Part shown: piece by piece, positions 1 through 8,645 of the stretch
Layout: every line of letters starts with the position of its first letter
Position numbering within the stretch: the stretch's first letter is position 1
Assembly: GCA_900553405.1 (NCBI GenBank)
Contig: USDF01000002.1
Location: forward strand, 1-56,351
Length of the DNA: 56,351 nucleotides
Source of the DNA: an uncultured Clostridium sp.
GTDB lineage: Bacteria; Bacillota; Clostridia; TANB77; CAG-508
Direction of reading: 5' to 3'
The notes under the pieces: generated by a model
Told to the model about the DNA's origin: nothing
Seen by the model: only the letters and a program-made list of their open reading frames with translations
Database searches by the model: none
Program-made: the position numbers and the translations under genes

Positions 1-59
1 TAACCTCTCATTTCTTACAAACATTTATAAATTCTTTAAATAATTTCATTCATATTTTT
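1..59. repeat. Partial duplicate of the 3' end of the peptidase C26 gene
   Basis: The first 59 bases match 1312-1369 except for one extra base (AAATAATTT here against AAATATTT there). The 1312-1369 copy is the last ~16 codons, stop codon and following ribosome site of the amidotransferase-like gene at 1319-2005. Homology stops at about base 59, so only the tail of the gene was copied and the rest is absent. It reads on the minus strand towards a gene beyond the left edge. The duplication brackets the DUF84 and nitroreductase genes. Confidence 0.85.
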
Positions 60-90
60 TTAAATTCTATCATAAGATATAGAAAAAATA

Positions 91-122
91 AAGCATATAA
101 TAAGTTAAATTATTATATGCTT
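91..122 (-). terminator. Intrinsic terminator of the DUF84 gene
   Basis: Perfect 13-bp inverted repeat (91-103 and 110-122) with a 6-base loop. Read on the minus strand it is followed by TTTATTTTTTC. It lies 40 bases downstream of the stop of the gene ending at 164. Confidence 0.6.
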
Positions 123-163
123 GTATTGTACTTTTTCTATGCTTTCAAAATATTATTTTTTAG

Positions 164-694
164 CTATCTCCATATATCTCTATTAATGTGACTTGTCAAA
201 GCCATAATAAATGCATTTCTTGTTAAATCTATTCTTGATACTTCATTTTTAGTTAAAAAACTAATTCCACCTTTTCCTTTATTAAGACCTTTTTCACTAA
301 ATATTTTATCCATAACTTTTCCAAGTTCAGTTTCTTTTATCTCATCTATGTACTTGTCTGGAATAGGGAAACCTTGACTTGTCCCTACACTTTGAAATCC
401 TTTTGAATCTTCTATAACTACTGCATTTATATCAATCCACTCTCCTAAAAGATTTGTAATTCCTGCTTCACTTGAAATATAAAAATCCGCTTCTATCTTA
501 TTATTTATTGCATATTCTTTTAGATTTTTTACTCTATTTTTTGCTCCTTGAAGTATTTCTTCATTTATTGGTTGATCTCCTACATTTGAACTTACTGGAA
601 CTCCTTCTATTTCAACATTTTCAAAATATTTTTCAAATGCTTGTTTTGCTCCTTCTATTTTACCTGGATTTTTTGTTCCAATTAATATCCTCAT
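164..694 (-). CDS. yjjX: DUF84 (YjjX-type) inosine/xanthosine triphosphatase
   Basis: A 176-residue cytosolic house-cleaning phosphatase of the DUF84/YjjX family, which hydrolyses non-canonical purine triphosphates such as ITP and XTP before they enter nucleic acid. The N-terminal GTKNPGKIEGAKQAF (6-20) carries the NP-K substrate motif, and a SSEAGI segment follows near residue 75. Length is normal for the family. AAGGAGATATAG precedes the ATG. It lies downstream of the nitroreductase gene and ends before a terminator at 91-122. Family assignment is firm; exact substrate is inferred. Confidence 0.85.
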   Translation of the reverse strand: MRILIGTKNPGKIEGAKQAFEKYFENVEIEGVPVSSNVGDQPINEEILQGAKNRVKNLKEYAINNKIEADFYISSEAGITNLLGEWIDINAVVIEDSKGFQSVGTSQGFPIPDKYIDEIKETELGKVMDKIFSEKGLNKGKGGISFLTKNEVSRIDLTRNAFIMALTSHINRDIWR

Positions 695-748
695 TTTCTC
701 TATATCTCCTTTATATTTTATCTACATATATAATTTTTATTTTCTATT

Positions 749-1309
749 TTAATACCACTCTAAGATTTCTTTTATATCTTTTCTAGGTCTTTGTTTAGGA
801 GTTTGATTTGGATAACCGATAGAAATTGCTGAAACTAATTCCATACTTTCGTATCCTACTAATTTTGCTATTTCTTTCTCGATATACGTTGTATCTCTTA
901 TCCAAAGTGAGCCTAATCCTAAATCTGTTGCTCTTAAGCAAATATTTTCTATAGCTCCTCCTATTGAAAGTGTATCTCCTATAATCCAATTATCTTCATG
1001 TTCTTTAAAAACTAATATTAATATAGGTGCTTCTTTTATTATTTTTGCTGTTGTTATAACACTACTATTAGCATTACATATCTGATCTTCTAACCTTTCT
1101 TTTGAATCTTCTTCATTTTTTATCATAACATCTGCAATTTTATCTTTCGTACTATTTTTTACTATTAAAAATTTCCAAGGTTGTCTATTTTTAGCTGATG
1201 GTGCTAATCTTGCACACTCTATTAGATCTTCTATTAATTCATTTGGCACATCTTCATTTGTATATTTTCTAATACTTCTTCTATTTTTTATTGCTTCTTC
1301 TAATTCCAT
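749..1309 (-). CDS. Nitroreductase family protein
   Basis: A 186-residue FMN-dependent nitroreductase-fold oxidoreductase, expected to be a cytosolic homodimer using NAD(P)H. Visible signatures are the N-terminal RRSIRKYTNEDV stretch (FMN phosphate contacts, about 10-21), SAKNRQPWKFLIV near residue 38, and GLGSLWIRD near 130 in the second FMN-binding segment. AGAGGTTAAA precedes the ATG, only nine bases after the stop of the amidotransferase-like gene, so the two are co-transcribed. The physiological substrate cannot be told from sequence. Confidence 0.85.
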   Translation of the reverse strand: MELEEAIKNRRSIRKYTNEDVPNELIEDLIECARLAPSAKNRQPWKFLIVKNSTKDKIADVMIKNEEDSKERLEDQICNANSSVITTAKIIKEAPILILVFKEHEDNWIIGDTLSIGGAIENICLRATDLGLGSLWIRDTTYIEKEIAKLVGYESMELVSAISIGYPNQTPKQRPRKDIKEILEWY

Positions 1310-1318
1310 TTTAACCTC

Positions 1319-2005
1319 TCATTTCTTACAAACATTTATAAATTCTTTAAATATTTCATTCATATTTTTGTCTTTTGTATATAAACTTTCAGGATGAAAC
1401 CTTACTCCTATGTAAAACTTTTTATCTTTAGATTCAATAACATCTGGATAACCATCTTCACAAAATGCTACTTTATCTAACATTGGACAATTTTTTATTG
1501 TTCTTTTATGTCTAGAGTTTACCATCAACTCTTCCGTTTTTACTATATTATAAAATTTTGAATTTTTATCTATCTTAATATTATGAACATACTCATCAAA
1601 TGACTTATCATGCTTTTCTGGATTAGAAATTTCATAAGTCGTACCACCTAAAGCCCTTGCAACATTATTTTGTCCTGCACATATTCCTAATATAGGTATA
1701 TTGTTGTCATAACAATATTTAGCAATTATACTTTCATAGTTATCTGTCTCTGCTCCACCCTGCAATATAATTCCATCACATAACTCAATTTGAGCAATTA
1801 AATTTTCTTTTTCTTCTTTAGACAGATTATCTTCCCATTCATCACCACTATAATTAATTTGTTTTTCAGTAGGCAAAATTCCAATTGCTATACCTCCATT
1901 ATCAAATATTGCTTGCTTTACTTCGTCTCTTATAAACGTATCTGTTCTATTTGTTTTATATGTAGCATAATGTTTTGATAAAATGCCAACAATTGGTTTA
2001 TTCAT
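1319..2005 (-). CDS. Peptidase C26 / gamma-glutamyl-gamma-aminobutyrate hydrolase-like protein
   Basis: A class I glutamine-amidotransferase-fold hydrolase of the C26/PuuD family, 228 residues. The nucleophile elbow GICAGQNN gives Cys109, and RFHPES supplies the His (about 204) and Glu (about 206) of the triad. PuuD-type enzymes cleave gamma-glutamyl amides. I start at 2005 because AAAGGAGATATTAAT sits directly before this ATG; an upstream in-frame ATG at 2056 has no ribosome site. It is followed within nine bases by the nitroreductase gene. The last 58 bases are duplicated at 1-59. Confidence 0.85.
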   Translation of the reverse strand: MNKPIVGILSKHYATYKTNRTDTFIRDEVKQAIFDNGGIAIGILPTEKQINYSGDEWEDNLSKEEKENLIAQIELCDGIILQGGAETDNYESIIAKYCYDNNIPILGICAGQNNVARALGGTTYEISNPEKHDKSFDEYVHNIKIDKNSKFYNIVKTEELMVNSRHKRTIKNCPMLDKVAFCEDGYPDVIESKDKKFYIGVRFHPESLYTKDKNMNEIFKEFINVCKK

Positions 2006-2095
2006 ATTAATATCTCCTTTATTCTTATCTATATTGATATTCCTTGTCAATTCCACTTAGTGAACTATAAATACTTATAATTAGTTAAATGCATT

Positions 2096-2584
2096 TTATT
2101 CGATAATTCCACCAGAACAATGAAGTTCATAAATTAAAATGTCATTTTTATAAATCTGTTCAATTCCATCAAAGTTTTCTACTGTTCCTGTTGTTTTAAA
2201 TATATATGTATATCCGTTATTTTCATATTTTCCAGGTCCTCTTACTGGAATAACATTTTTATCTTCTCCTACTTTTATTAGTGCAGGTCTTAAAGCATTA
2301 TCCATAGCCTCTTCTCCAAGTGTTTTATCCAAAGTTACTCCATAATAATTCATTCCCCATATTGGTTTATTACTATTGCGATATACAACTTCTTCTCCCA
2401 TAAATTTAGTTCCACCAAAATAAGTATCATGATAAGTATAGTTATTTCCTTCAATATTTGTTTCATAATGATAATCATTTGATCCTAATCTACTAGAGTC
2501 AACTTTTTCAACTGTACTATTTGCATAAGTTCCTTTTTTGGCACTTATTAAAAAATCAATAAAAGTATTATCAATTATATTCAT
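2096..2584 (-). CDS. DUF5680 domain protein
   Basis: A 162-residue soluble protein that I recognise as a stand-alone DUF5680 domain from YFGGTKFMGEEVVY and KPIWGMNYYGVTL in the middle and VRGPGKY later. In other clostridia this domain is often fused to an XRE-type helix-turn-helix; no DNA-binding segment is present here. The biochemical role is unknown. AGGAGGCAAAC precedes the ATG, and the start is nine bases after the end of a GNAT gene fragment, so both share a transcript. Confidence 0.7.
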   Translation of the reverse strand: MNIIDNTFIDFLISAKKGTYANSTVEKVDSSRLGSNDYHYETNIEGNNYTYHDTYFGGTKFMGEEVVYRNSNKPIWGMNYYGVTLDKTLGEEAMDNALRPALIKVGEDKNVIPVRGPGKYENNGYTYIFKTTGTVENFDGIEQIYKNDILIYELHCSGGIIE

Positions 2585-2593
2585 GTTTGCCTC

Positions 2594-2806
2594 CTAAATT
2601 TTATATTTTAAAGTAACATTATAATCCTCAAATCCATTTTTTGTATAGAATTGTATTGCTTTATCATTTTTAGCTGAAGCTGTTACTTTTATATTTTGTA
2701 TCTTCTTTTCTTTGCAATACTCTTTGAATTTATTAATTAATAATGTTCCTATTCCAGATTTTCTATATCTCCATATAATCACAAATTCTCTCCTAATCTT
2801 TACCAT
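2594..2806 (-). pseudogene. GNAT acetyltransferase fragment (C-terminal half)
   Basis: Seventy codons encode YRKSGIGTLLINKF, the acetyl-CoA pyrophosphate loop (motif A), and NDKAIQFYTKNGFED, the motif B region. These are the C-terminal half of a ~140-residue N-acetyltransferase. The first twelve residues are unrelated to the family and the N-terminal half is absent. I read it as a truncated relic, although its reading frame is open. Confidence 0.7.
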
Positions 2807-2844
2807 ATTTAATGTATCATAGATTTCTTAATTTTACAATGAAA

Positions 2845-3079
2845 TCAACCAATATTTACAAGCATATTTTCTAAATAAATATTTCTAGTATTTGGTTTTT
2901 GTCCAAAAATTAATACATAATCATAATTTTGTAACATTTTTTTCTTCTATTTGATTACTACTTACTTCAAAATTATTTTCTAAATATAAAATATCTTGAT
3001 TATTTTTTTCTTTTATATTATCTAATAATATTTTTGCTGAATTATCATTTTCTTTAAAACCTGCAACTAATATTTTCAT
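2845..3079 (-). pseudogene. Pyroglutamyl-peptidase-like gene fragment, frameshifted
   Basis: From an ATG at 3079 (GAGGTAAGAA upstream) the frame reads MKILVAGFKENDNSAKILL, which resembles the start of pyrrolidone-carboxylate-peptidase-like proteins. It hits a stop at 2921-2923. In another frame, LQNYDYVLIFGQKPNTRNIY continues in a way that fits the same family (the ALGQ.. segment) before ending at 2845. About 78 residues of a ~200-residue family remain. Family assignment rests on a short resemblance. Confidence 0.45.
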
Positions 3080-3087
3080 TTCTTACC

Positions 3088-3602
3088 TCATATTCTATCA
3101 TTTATGGTTACTATACCATAATTTGTTATTACACCTGCATTATGAGCAGCTTCTAATAACATTTGATTCCATTGTTTTATATCTCCACGAATTACTAATC
3201 TTTTATTATATTCATCTAATTGATTAAAATAATCCGCAACTTCTTGTCTTCTAGTTTGAATCGCAAAATAAGTTTGACCTAAAGCAATTACTTCTTTTCT
3301 TGGATCTCCATTTTGTACAATTAGATAACATGCATATCTCGAAAGTTCATAATCTAGTAACTCTCTTACAGTATTACTCCCTATTTCAACCATTTTCCTG
3401 ACCTCAGGAAAATGGTCTAAATTTCAAATCCACTATTGTTACATGCCAATTTTGCTCTATCAATTACTTTAGCAAAATTTTTCCATTTCTTGTATTGTAA
3501 AACTTCACTTAGTTCTCTTGCATTCCAATATTCTGTTCCATCTTCTCTAATCTTTTTTATTTCTTCAAAATTTTTGTATTCTTCTGCTTGTAAATTACTC
3601 AA
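3088..3602 (-). pseudogene. dinD: DinD-like DNA-damage-inducible protein, frameshifted and truncated
   Basis: Two open segments together form the N-terminal half of a DinD/BRO-N-type protein. The first has EEIKKIREDGTEYWNARELS and KWKNFAKVIDRAKLACNNSG; the second has MVEIGSNTVRELLDYELSRY and GDPRKEVIALGQTYFAIQTR. The frame breaks near 3410-3420 by one base (GAAATTTAGACC, with GACCATTTTCCTGAG continuing out of frame). The usual ~280-residue protein also stops early after AGVITN. The best start is a TTG at 3602, with GGAG nine bases upstream. The break is not at a CGG codon, unlike the shifted housekeeping genes elsewhere in the window. Confidence 0.75.
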
Positions 3603-3714
3603 TATTATCATCTCCAATATTTTAATTTTTATAATTATATTAAACATTTGTTTGTTGTTCAAGCATTTTTAGATAAAAACTAATTTTTTATAATAAAAAA
3701 GCCCAGAACTTAAT

Positions 3715-3900
3715 CTAGACATTTTCTATTATTTTCAACTTATTTACAGTTTCTCTCAGTTCTATATATTTTCCTTTTACAGATATATCCGCAAAATTAA
3801 TTAAACCAATTATTTTATTTTTGTTATGCATATGTGTTTCTTTTTTTCTTATAAATTTTGTTTGAGCTTTTATTTTGGATTTTATTTTATTTGGTATCAC
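3715..3900 (-). CDS. Short open frame, unknown (possibly relic)
   Basis: An open frame of 61 codons, Lys/Ile-rich and with no domain I recognise (KIIGLINFADISVKGKYIEL in the centre). No convincing ribosome site precedes it. It sits between two decayed genes, so it may be the tail of another broken gene rather than a functional one. Confidence 0.25.
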   Translation of the reverse strand: MIPNKIKSKIKAQTKFIRKKETHMHNKNKIIGLINFADISVKGKYIELRETVNKLKIIENV

Positions 3901-3931
3901 TAATTAAATTCATCAAACATGTCTACATTAA

Positions 3932-4630
3932 CTAAATATGATAGAATTTGACTAGTAGGCGCCCTGATGGTAGATGGTTTGTATTCTTTATTTTCTTCAA
4001 ATTTAAAAACTCTTGTATTCCATCTTCTACAATCACACTATCTTTTTCATAATTTACTGATATTTGCTTTGATTCTTTATCATATACATATCCTAAACAT
4101 CCATTATATCCAATTAATTCGCCTCTTTTTAGTTTCATTTATAAGCCTAATTTTACATGAGAAGATATATTTTCACTTTCTTGTTGTGCCATCACACTCA
4201 TTACAGTTAACATTATTTCTCCTGATAGTTCTAAAGTATTTATGTGCTCTTCTTCAAAATATATTGTTATTCCTTTTTCTTTTAATATTCTTACATATTT
4301 TAAAGTATCTACTGTATTTCTTACAAAACTTGATATTGATATTGATTTTGTTATTATCATATCAAATTTATTGTTCGTAGCATCTTGCATCATTTTCATA
4401 AAGCCATCTCGTTTGTAGTCTAAAGTTCCTGTGATTCCTTCATCTGCATAAATTCCAACATATTTCCAATTGCTATTACTTTTGATTTTTTCTTAATAAT
4501 ACTTTAGTTGAGAATTGTAACCGTTTATTTGTTCTTCTTTTTCTGTACTTACTCTTAAATTACCTCTTATTTCTTCTCCTGTCGTTCTATTAATTCGACC
4601 TTTTTTCTTCTCTATAACTTGTACTTTCAA
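3932..4630 (-). pseudogene. Serine recombinase (resolvase/invertase) relic
   Basis: One minus-strand frame carries a large serine recombinase: RVSTEKEEQ (catalytic serine in RVS), YADEGITGTLDYKRDGF, a FVRNTVDTLKYVRIL helix, MSVMAQQESENIS, and then the start of the recombinase domain, RGELIGYNGCLGYVYD. It is interrupted in frame by TAA at 4493-4495 and again just before 4138, and loses the frame near 3990. The usual CAYC segment before RVS is missing and the C-terminal two-thirds are gone. A TTG with AGAGAGG upstream at 4630 is the likely old start. It is probably the remains of a transposon or prophage. Confidence 0.85.
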
Positions 4631-5180
4631 ATTTAACCTCTCTTTCTCAAGTTTAGAGAATCTTTATGTGCTTATTATACATCAAAGTATTATTTTTTCA
4701 AATACCTATATGAGTTAAATTATATTCTTGTAAAATATTTTTCTTTAATTCTAAATCTCTCTCTTCTTTAATCAAATTTGCATCAAAAGTTTTGTTTAAT
4801 ATTGCTATTTTAATACTACAATTAAAGATATTTTAATTTAGTTTGATGTTTTTTGTATTATTAAAATTGATTTCGTACAACATAAAAATCCTCCTTGCTT
4901 GAATTAAATTTCAAAAAAGGCAACAAAAGAGCCAGCCGGCTGGCTTCGACTGACTTACTTTACATTTTTTGATAATCCGATTATATTATTATGTTTTTCT
5001 AAAATCAATTCCGTTTTATTTTCCTTTTTTCTATTAAATTTTTAATATTTACTAATTTATGATACTAGTTCACTGGGTGTATTTTTACATCACTTTTTTT
5101 CTCTTTGATTAATACTAGAAAGCTTGCCTTCTATGTGTGATGGCATTGCGTTAAGCATGCTATCCTGCCTTTAGTAAGAA
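4631..5180. other. Non-coding / decayed stretch with a GC-rich palindrome
   Basis: No intact gene is visible over 550 bases. A short minus-strand frame (ANLIKEERDLELKKNILQEY, about 4720-4800) looks like a gene relic I cannot place. A perfect 16-bp palindrome, AGCCAGCCGGCTGGCT (4930-4945), is the only GC-rich block and could be an element end or terminator stem. The stretch separates the recombinase relic from the AbiE/OLD operon. Confidence 0.5.
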
Positions 5181-7181
5181 TTATTTTTTCTTTATAAATT
5201 CTTCTATTGTGTTGATTAATTCTTTTGCTTCGTTAGTTACTTTTTCTTCATATTGAAAGTTTGGATCTTTGCTCCATTCTACCACACATTTATAAAATTT
5301 TAGCTTATCATATAAGAATCCATTTTTTAAAAATCCTTCTTCTCTACCAGTAATGCCTTTTAGCTGTCTCCTATTAAACTTTTTTAACAATTTATCATTT
5401 ATATACTTACCTAATTTTTGCTTTTTATATTGGTCATATTGTATATCCAAATCTTGCATTAATTCATCAGTAATTAATTCTTTCTTTATTCCCTGTTTTA
5501 TATATATTTCTATTACTTCTTTTGGAAAAAGATTTTCAACTTCTCTCACTTTTAATTTATATATATTTCTCCCTAATTTTTTAGAAAGCTTTTTAAAATT
5601 CTCGCTTTTGGCTTTTTTATCTTCTTCAAACATATTATCATCGTCTAAAATAACCATGTATTTCGGATTTATCTTTTTAGCTTTAACAATAAAATCTTTT
5701 ATTTGTTCCTCTTGATTACTCGAATTAAAATCTATTAAAGTCATATTTTTACCACCATAGGGTATAAAACAATAGTCATAATCCTCCATATACTTTTTTG
5801 AATCTTCTATATTTATGTTTTTAAGATTTAATAATAATCGGATATAAAAAGCATCATACTTTCCCTCTACCCATATTGCTTTATTAGCTATTAAAACACT
5901 ACTTGCTTCAACTCCCAATTCCTCAATAACATCATAATACTCTTCATTTTTTTCACTAATATTAATTTGATTATTTTCTTTTTTACACAAATATATTAAA
6001 CTATTTTTATTTTCTCTGTTTCCTATATCAATTAAATTATTAGAATGTGTTGATAATATGAAAACACATTTCTCAAATTCTTTAAAGTATGTAATCATAT
6101 TTATAAATAATCTTTGGAAACCTGGATGAAAATTATTTTCTGGTTCTTCGATAAAAAACATTTTATAATTATTTTTATCACATTCCATAAATATAGTGTA
6201 CATTATTATTAAGAGTGATGTAATACCATCTCCTACTTGATATATAAACTTATCTTCTTCATCATTTATATTAATTTTTAATTCAAAAGTCTCTTCATCT
6301 GGTATAATCGATACATTATCACCATTAAAAAAATTATTGGATAAAAATTTTTCAAATCTATCTACTTTTTCTCTCTTGTCTTTTGTTCCCAGTAAATTTT
6401 TCTTATAATCTTGATAAAAATTTAATCCTGTAACAATCTCAATATCACTCTCAAACTTATATTCAGAAATAATTCTCTCTTTATATATGTCTATTTTTGC
6501 TTCATCATTATATAAACTTTTGGTATCTTTTAATGGATGTCGTATATTCCTTAAAATTGGAAAATAATATCTCTTTATTTTTTCTTTTTCAGTAAGTGTA
6601 TTCATTTCAAATCCCAATTTTACTATATCTTTTTCATTTAAATTTTCTAAATTATTCACTAATTTTTCTTTTAAGTCTTTTAAAATATCCAATTTAATAC
6701 CTTTGTATTTAGGTATAATTTCTGTATCTAATTTAAATTTTTGGTTTTGCTTTATGTCCAAATAATCAAATAAAGGTTGCATTTCCTTTAAAAGCTCATG
6801 TTCATTTTCATAATCATATGATTTTTGGTTATTAGAAATATATCTTGAATTAGAATCTTTTTTTGAATCATATGCTTTATCAAGTAAAGTTATATATTTT
6901 TTATATCTTTCACTCAATGCCTTTATATTAGTATTTTCTATTCTATCCAAAAGTTCAAAATTAATTTCGTTAGATAAAATTGCCTGTTTCAAATCATTAA
7001 TTAATTCAATTTCATCATTATATATCTTAATTGCATTCATTAGCAAAAATCTTAAAAAATAACTTTTTCCACTATTATTTTTTCCCACCAGAAAATTAGT
7101 TTTATCTACCTTTAATAAATAAGTTGATTCATTATCTATATTAAATTTATCTAATATATTTTCTCCCAATAATAACCACAT
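5181..7181 (-). CDS. OLD-family ATPase with C-terminal TOPRIM nuclease domain
   Basis: A 666-residue overcoming-lysogenization-defect (OLD) family protein. The N-terminal ABC-type ATPase has Walker A GKNNSGKS (33-40), a signature-like VGDGITSLL, Walker B FFIEEPENNFHP (about 340) and an STHSN switch histidine. The C-terminal TOPRIM domain shows VEGKYD (about 438) and ILDDDN (about 512), the acidic metal-binding residues of the nuclease. OLD proteins act in phage defence. It starts 13 bases after AbiEii with its own AGGAAGAG site, so it is the third gene of the AbiE operon. Role in defence is inferred from family and context. Confidence 0.88.
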   Translation of the reverse strand: MWLLLGENILDKFNIDNESTYLLKVDKTNFLVGKNNSGKSYFLRFLLMNAIKIYNDEIELINDLKQAILSNEINFELLDRIENTNIKALSERYKKYITLLDKAYDSKKDSNSRYISNNQKSYDYENEHELLKEMQPLFDYLDIKQNQKFKLDTEIIPKYKGIKLDILKDLKEKLVNNLENLNEKDIVKLGFEMNTLTEKEKIKRYYFPILRNIRHPLKDTKSLYNDEAKIDIYKERIISEYKFESDIEIVTGLNFYQDYKKNLLGTKDKREKVDRFEKFLSNNFFNGDNVSIIPDEETFELKININDEEDKFIYQVGDGITSLLIIMYTIFMECDKNNYKMFFIEEPENNFHPGFQRLFINMITYFKEFEKCVFILSTHSNNLIDIGNRENKNSLIYLCKKENNQINISEKNEEYYDVIEELGVEASSVLIANKAIWVEGKYDAFYIRLLLNLKNINIEDSKKYMEDYDYCFIPYGGKNMTLIDFNSSNQEEQIKDFIVKAKKINPKYMVILDDDNMFEEDKKAKSENFKKLSKKLGRNIYKLKVREVENLFPKEVIEIYIKQGIKKELITDELMQDLDIQYDQYKKQKLGKYINDKLLKKFNRRQLKGITGREEGFLKNGFLYDKLKFYKCVVEWSKDPNFQYEEKVTNEAKELINTIEEFIKKK

Positions 7182-7194
7182 ATTACTCTTCCTT

Positions 7195-8043
7195 TTATTT
7201 ACATTTTATTATATTTTTTATTCTTTCTAACACTTCCATCGTATCCTCATAACTAATATCTTCTGCATAACTAAACTTACTCTGATAATTCTTCCAATGT
7301 TCTTTCAAAACATCACTTTCTTTTATAACTTCCATTATCTCATCTATATGCTTTAATTTATCTATCGAATCTCTATATTCAAATTTCTTTACAATAGCTT
7401 GTCCTAGTAATCCTTTATCAAAATTTTGTTGTTGTGTAGTCCAAAGTATATAGATATCATAAAAGTCCCTTGCTCTTGTTGTATCAACATTTCTCGATAT
7501 AATTGTTTCAAATTTATCTGCTATTACAGTTTCCATATTATATGCAAGTATTTCTATAGAACGATTTTCAAACATCAAACCAAATTTATAATTTACTTCT
7601 TTAGGTACAATAACATCTCCTGTTGTTATATCTAATTTCATTGGTACAACTAATTTGTCGAATTTAGCATTTAATGAAACTCTATATCCTCCATATTCAT
7701 CTTCTTGCCTTATTTCCTTTATATTTAAAAATTCAAAATCAACTCCATCATCTAAGTTTATATTGAATATTTCATTTAATATATTTTCTAGGTTGTCTTT
7801 TTCTAAATCAAATCCTTTAATTGTTGCATCCATATCTAGTGTATTTCTCATATCTATTCCAACTATGGCTGTTATTAACATTCCGCCTTTTAATACAAAT
7901 TTATATTTGTATTTTGATACTGAAATTCTTTCCAATAGTCTTTCTAGCATATAGTTTTGTAAAATAATGTTTTCATTTACATTAACTTTTGATGACATAT
8001 TTTTTATCCAAGCTTTTAATTGTGCTCTATTTTTAGCTATCAT
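7195..8043 (-). CDS. abiEii: AbiEii-type nucleotidyltransferase toxin
   Basis: A 282-residue DNA-polymerase-beta-fold nucleotidyltransferase of the AbiEii/AbiGii family, the toxin of type IV toxin-antitoxin systems. Motif I is KGGMLITAI (GG at 53-54), followed by TLDMDAT with the Asp-x-Asp metal pair (D70, D72). Motif III is PMKLDITTGD (about 133) and motif IV is RARDFYDIY (about 191). In characterised AbiE systems the toxin is bacteriostatic and supports abortive infection. Its ATG overlaps the antitoxin stop by four bases (ATGA), implying translational coupling. Confidence 0.9.
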   Translation of the reverse strand: MIAKNRAQLKAWIKNMSSKVNVNENIILQNYMLERLLERISVSKYKYKFVLKGGMLITAIVGIDMRNTLDMDATIKGFDLEKDNLENILNEIFNINLDDGVDFEFLNIKEIRQEDEYGGYRVSLNAKFDKLVVPMKLDITTGDVIVPKEVNYKFGLMFENRSIEILAYNMETVIADKFETIISRNVDTTRARDFYDIYILWTTQQQNFDKGLLGQAIVKKFEYRDSIDKLKHIDEIMEVIKESDVLKEHWKNYQSKFSYAEDISYEDTMEVLERIKNIIKCK

Positions 8044-8633
8044 AGTAACACCTCCAAATATTTTCTTATTTCATCTTCTATATTAAATAATTTTGCATAT
8101 TTGTGTAATCTAATTGAGTTTCTATCTTTTCTTTCTGCATATCTTTTCATCGCATCTGTAAATAAGGCTATTTCGATTCTCTTTTTATTTCTAATAATAT
8201 CACAAATTGTTCTTTCTAAATCATATACTCTTATTTTGTTTCCGTACGGTGTTATCATTTCTGTTATACCAACTTCATACAATTCTTCTTTTAAATAAAA
8301 GAAATCATAATTTTTATTTTTTATAAGTGTATGATTATAATAACTTGGTATAGTTAATTGATATTTTATTGGTGTTCTATCACACAAGTCATGAAAATAT
8401 AAAGCGGTTTCATGCGAGAATATTCCTTTTTTACAAATAGCTTGTGTAATAAAATATTTATCTTCTAATGTATCAGTACTTATATAAATTCCTCTTGCAA
8501 CTCTTTCTATTATTCCTTTTTCTATCATCCTTGTTAAAACTCTGCTATTAATTCCTATTTTTTCAACCTCACTTGTTGTTATAATTCCATTATTCTTTTT
8601 TAATAATTTTTCAATTCTTTCTATATTATCCAT
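8040..8633 (-). CDS. abiEi: AbiEi-type antitoxin / transcriptional autorepressor
   Basis: A 197-residue AbiEi-family antitoxin. Residues 1-50 form a winged helix-turn-helix (GIITTSEVEKIGINSRVLTR); the rest is the conserved antitoxin domain with GIFSHETALYFHDLCDR and YDLERTICDIIRNK. AbiEi proteins neutralise AbiEii and repress their own operon by binding inverted repeats. A perfect 21-bp inverted repeat lies 13 bases upstream of the start and contains the promoter. AAAGGAGAAGAAAG precedes the ATG. Confidence 0.9.
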   Translation of the reverse strand: MDNIERIEKLLKKNNGIITTSEVEKIGINSRVLTRMIEKGIIERVARGIYISTDTLEDKYFITQAICKKGIFSHETALYFHDLCDRTPIKYQLTIPSYYNHTLIKNKNYDFFYLKEELYEVGITEMITPYGNKIRVYDLERTICDIIRNKKRIEIALFTDAMKRYAERKDRNSIRLHKYAKLFNIEDEIRKYLEVLL

Positions 8634-8645
8634 CTTTCTTCTCCT

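Noticed and set aside
3410..3420. dinD frame break as another CGG-A recoding site
   Set aside because: No CGG is present at the junction and the gene is also truncated downstream, so it is decay.
3932..4399. Two separate small genes in the recombinase region
   Set aside because: Both segments and the upstream part lie in one frame separated only by TAA codons, and together they follow the order of a serine recombinase.
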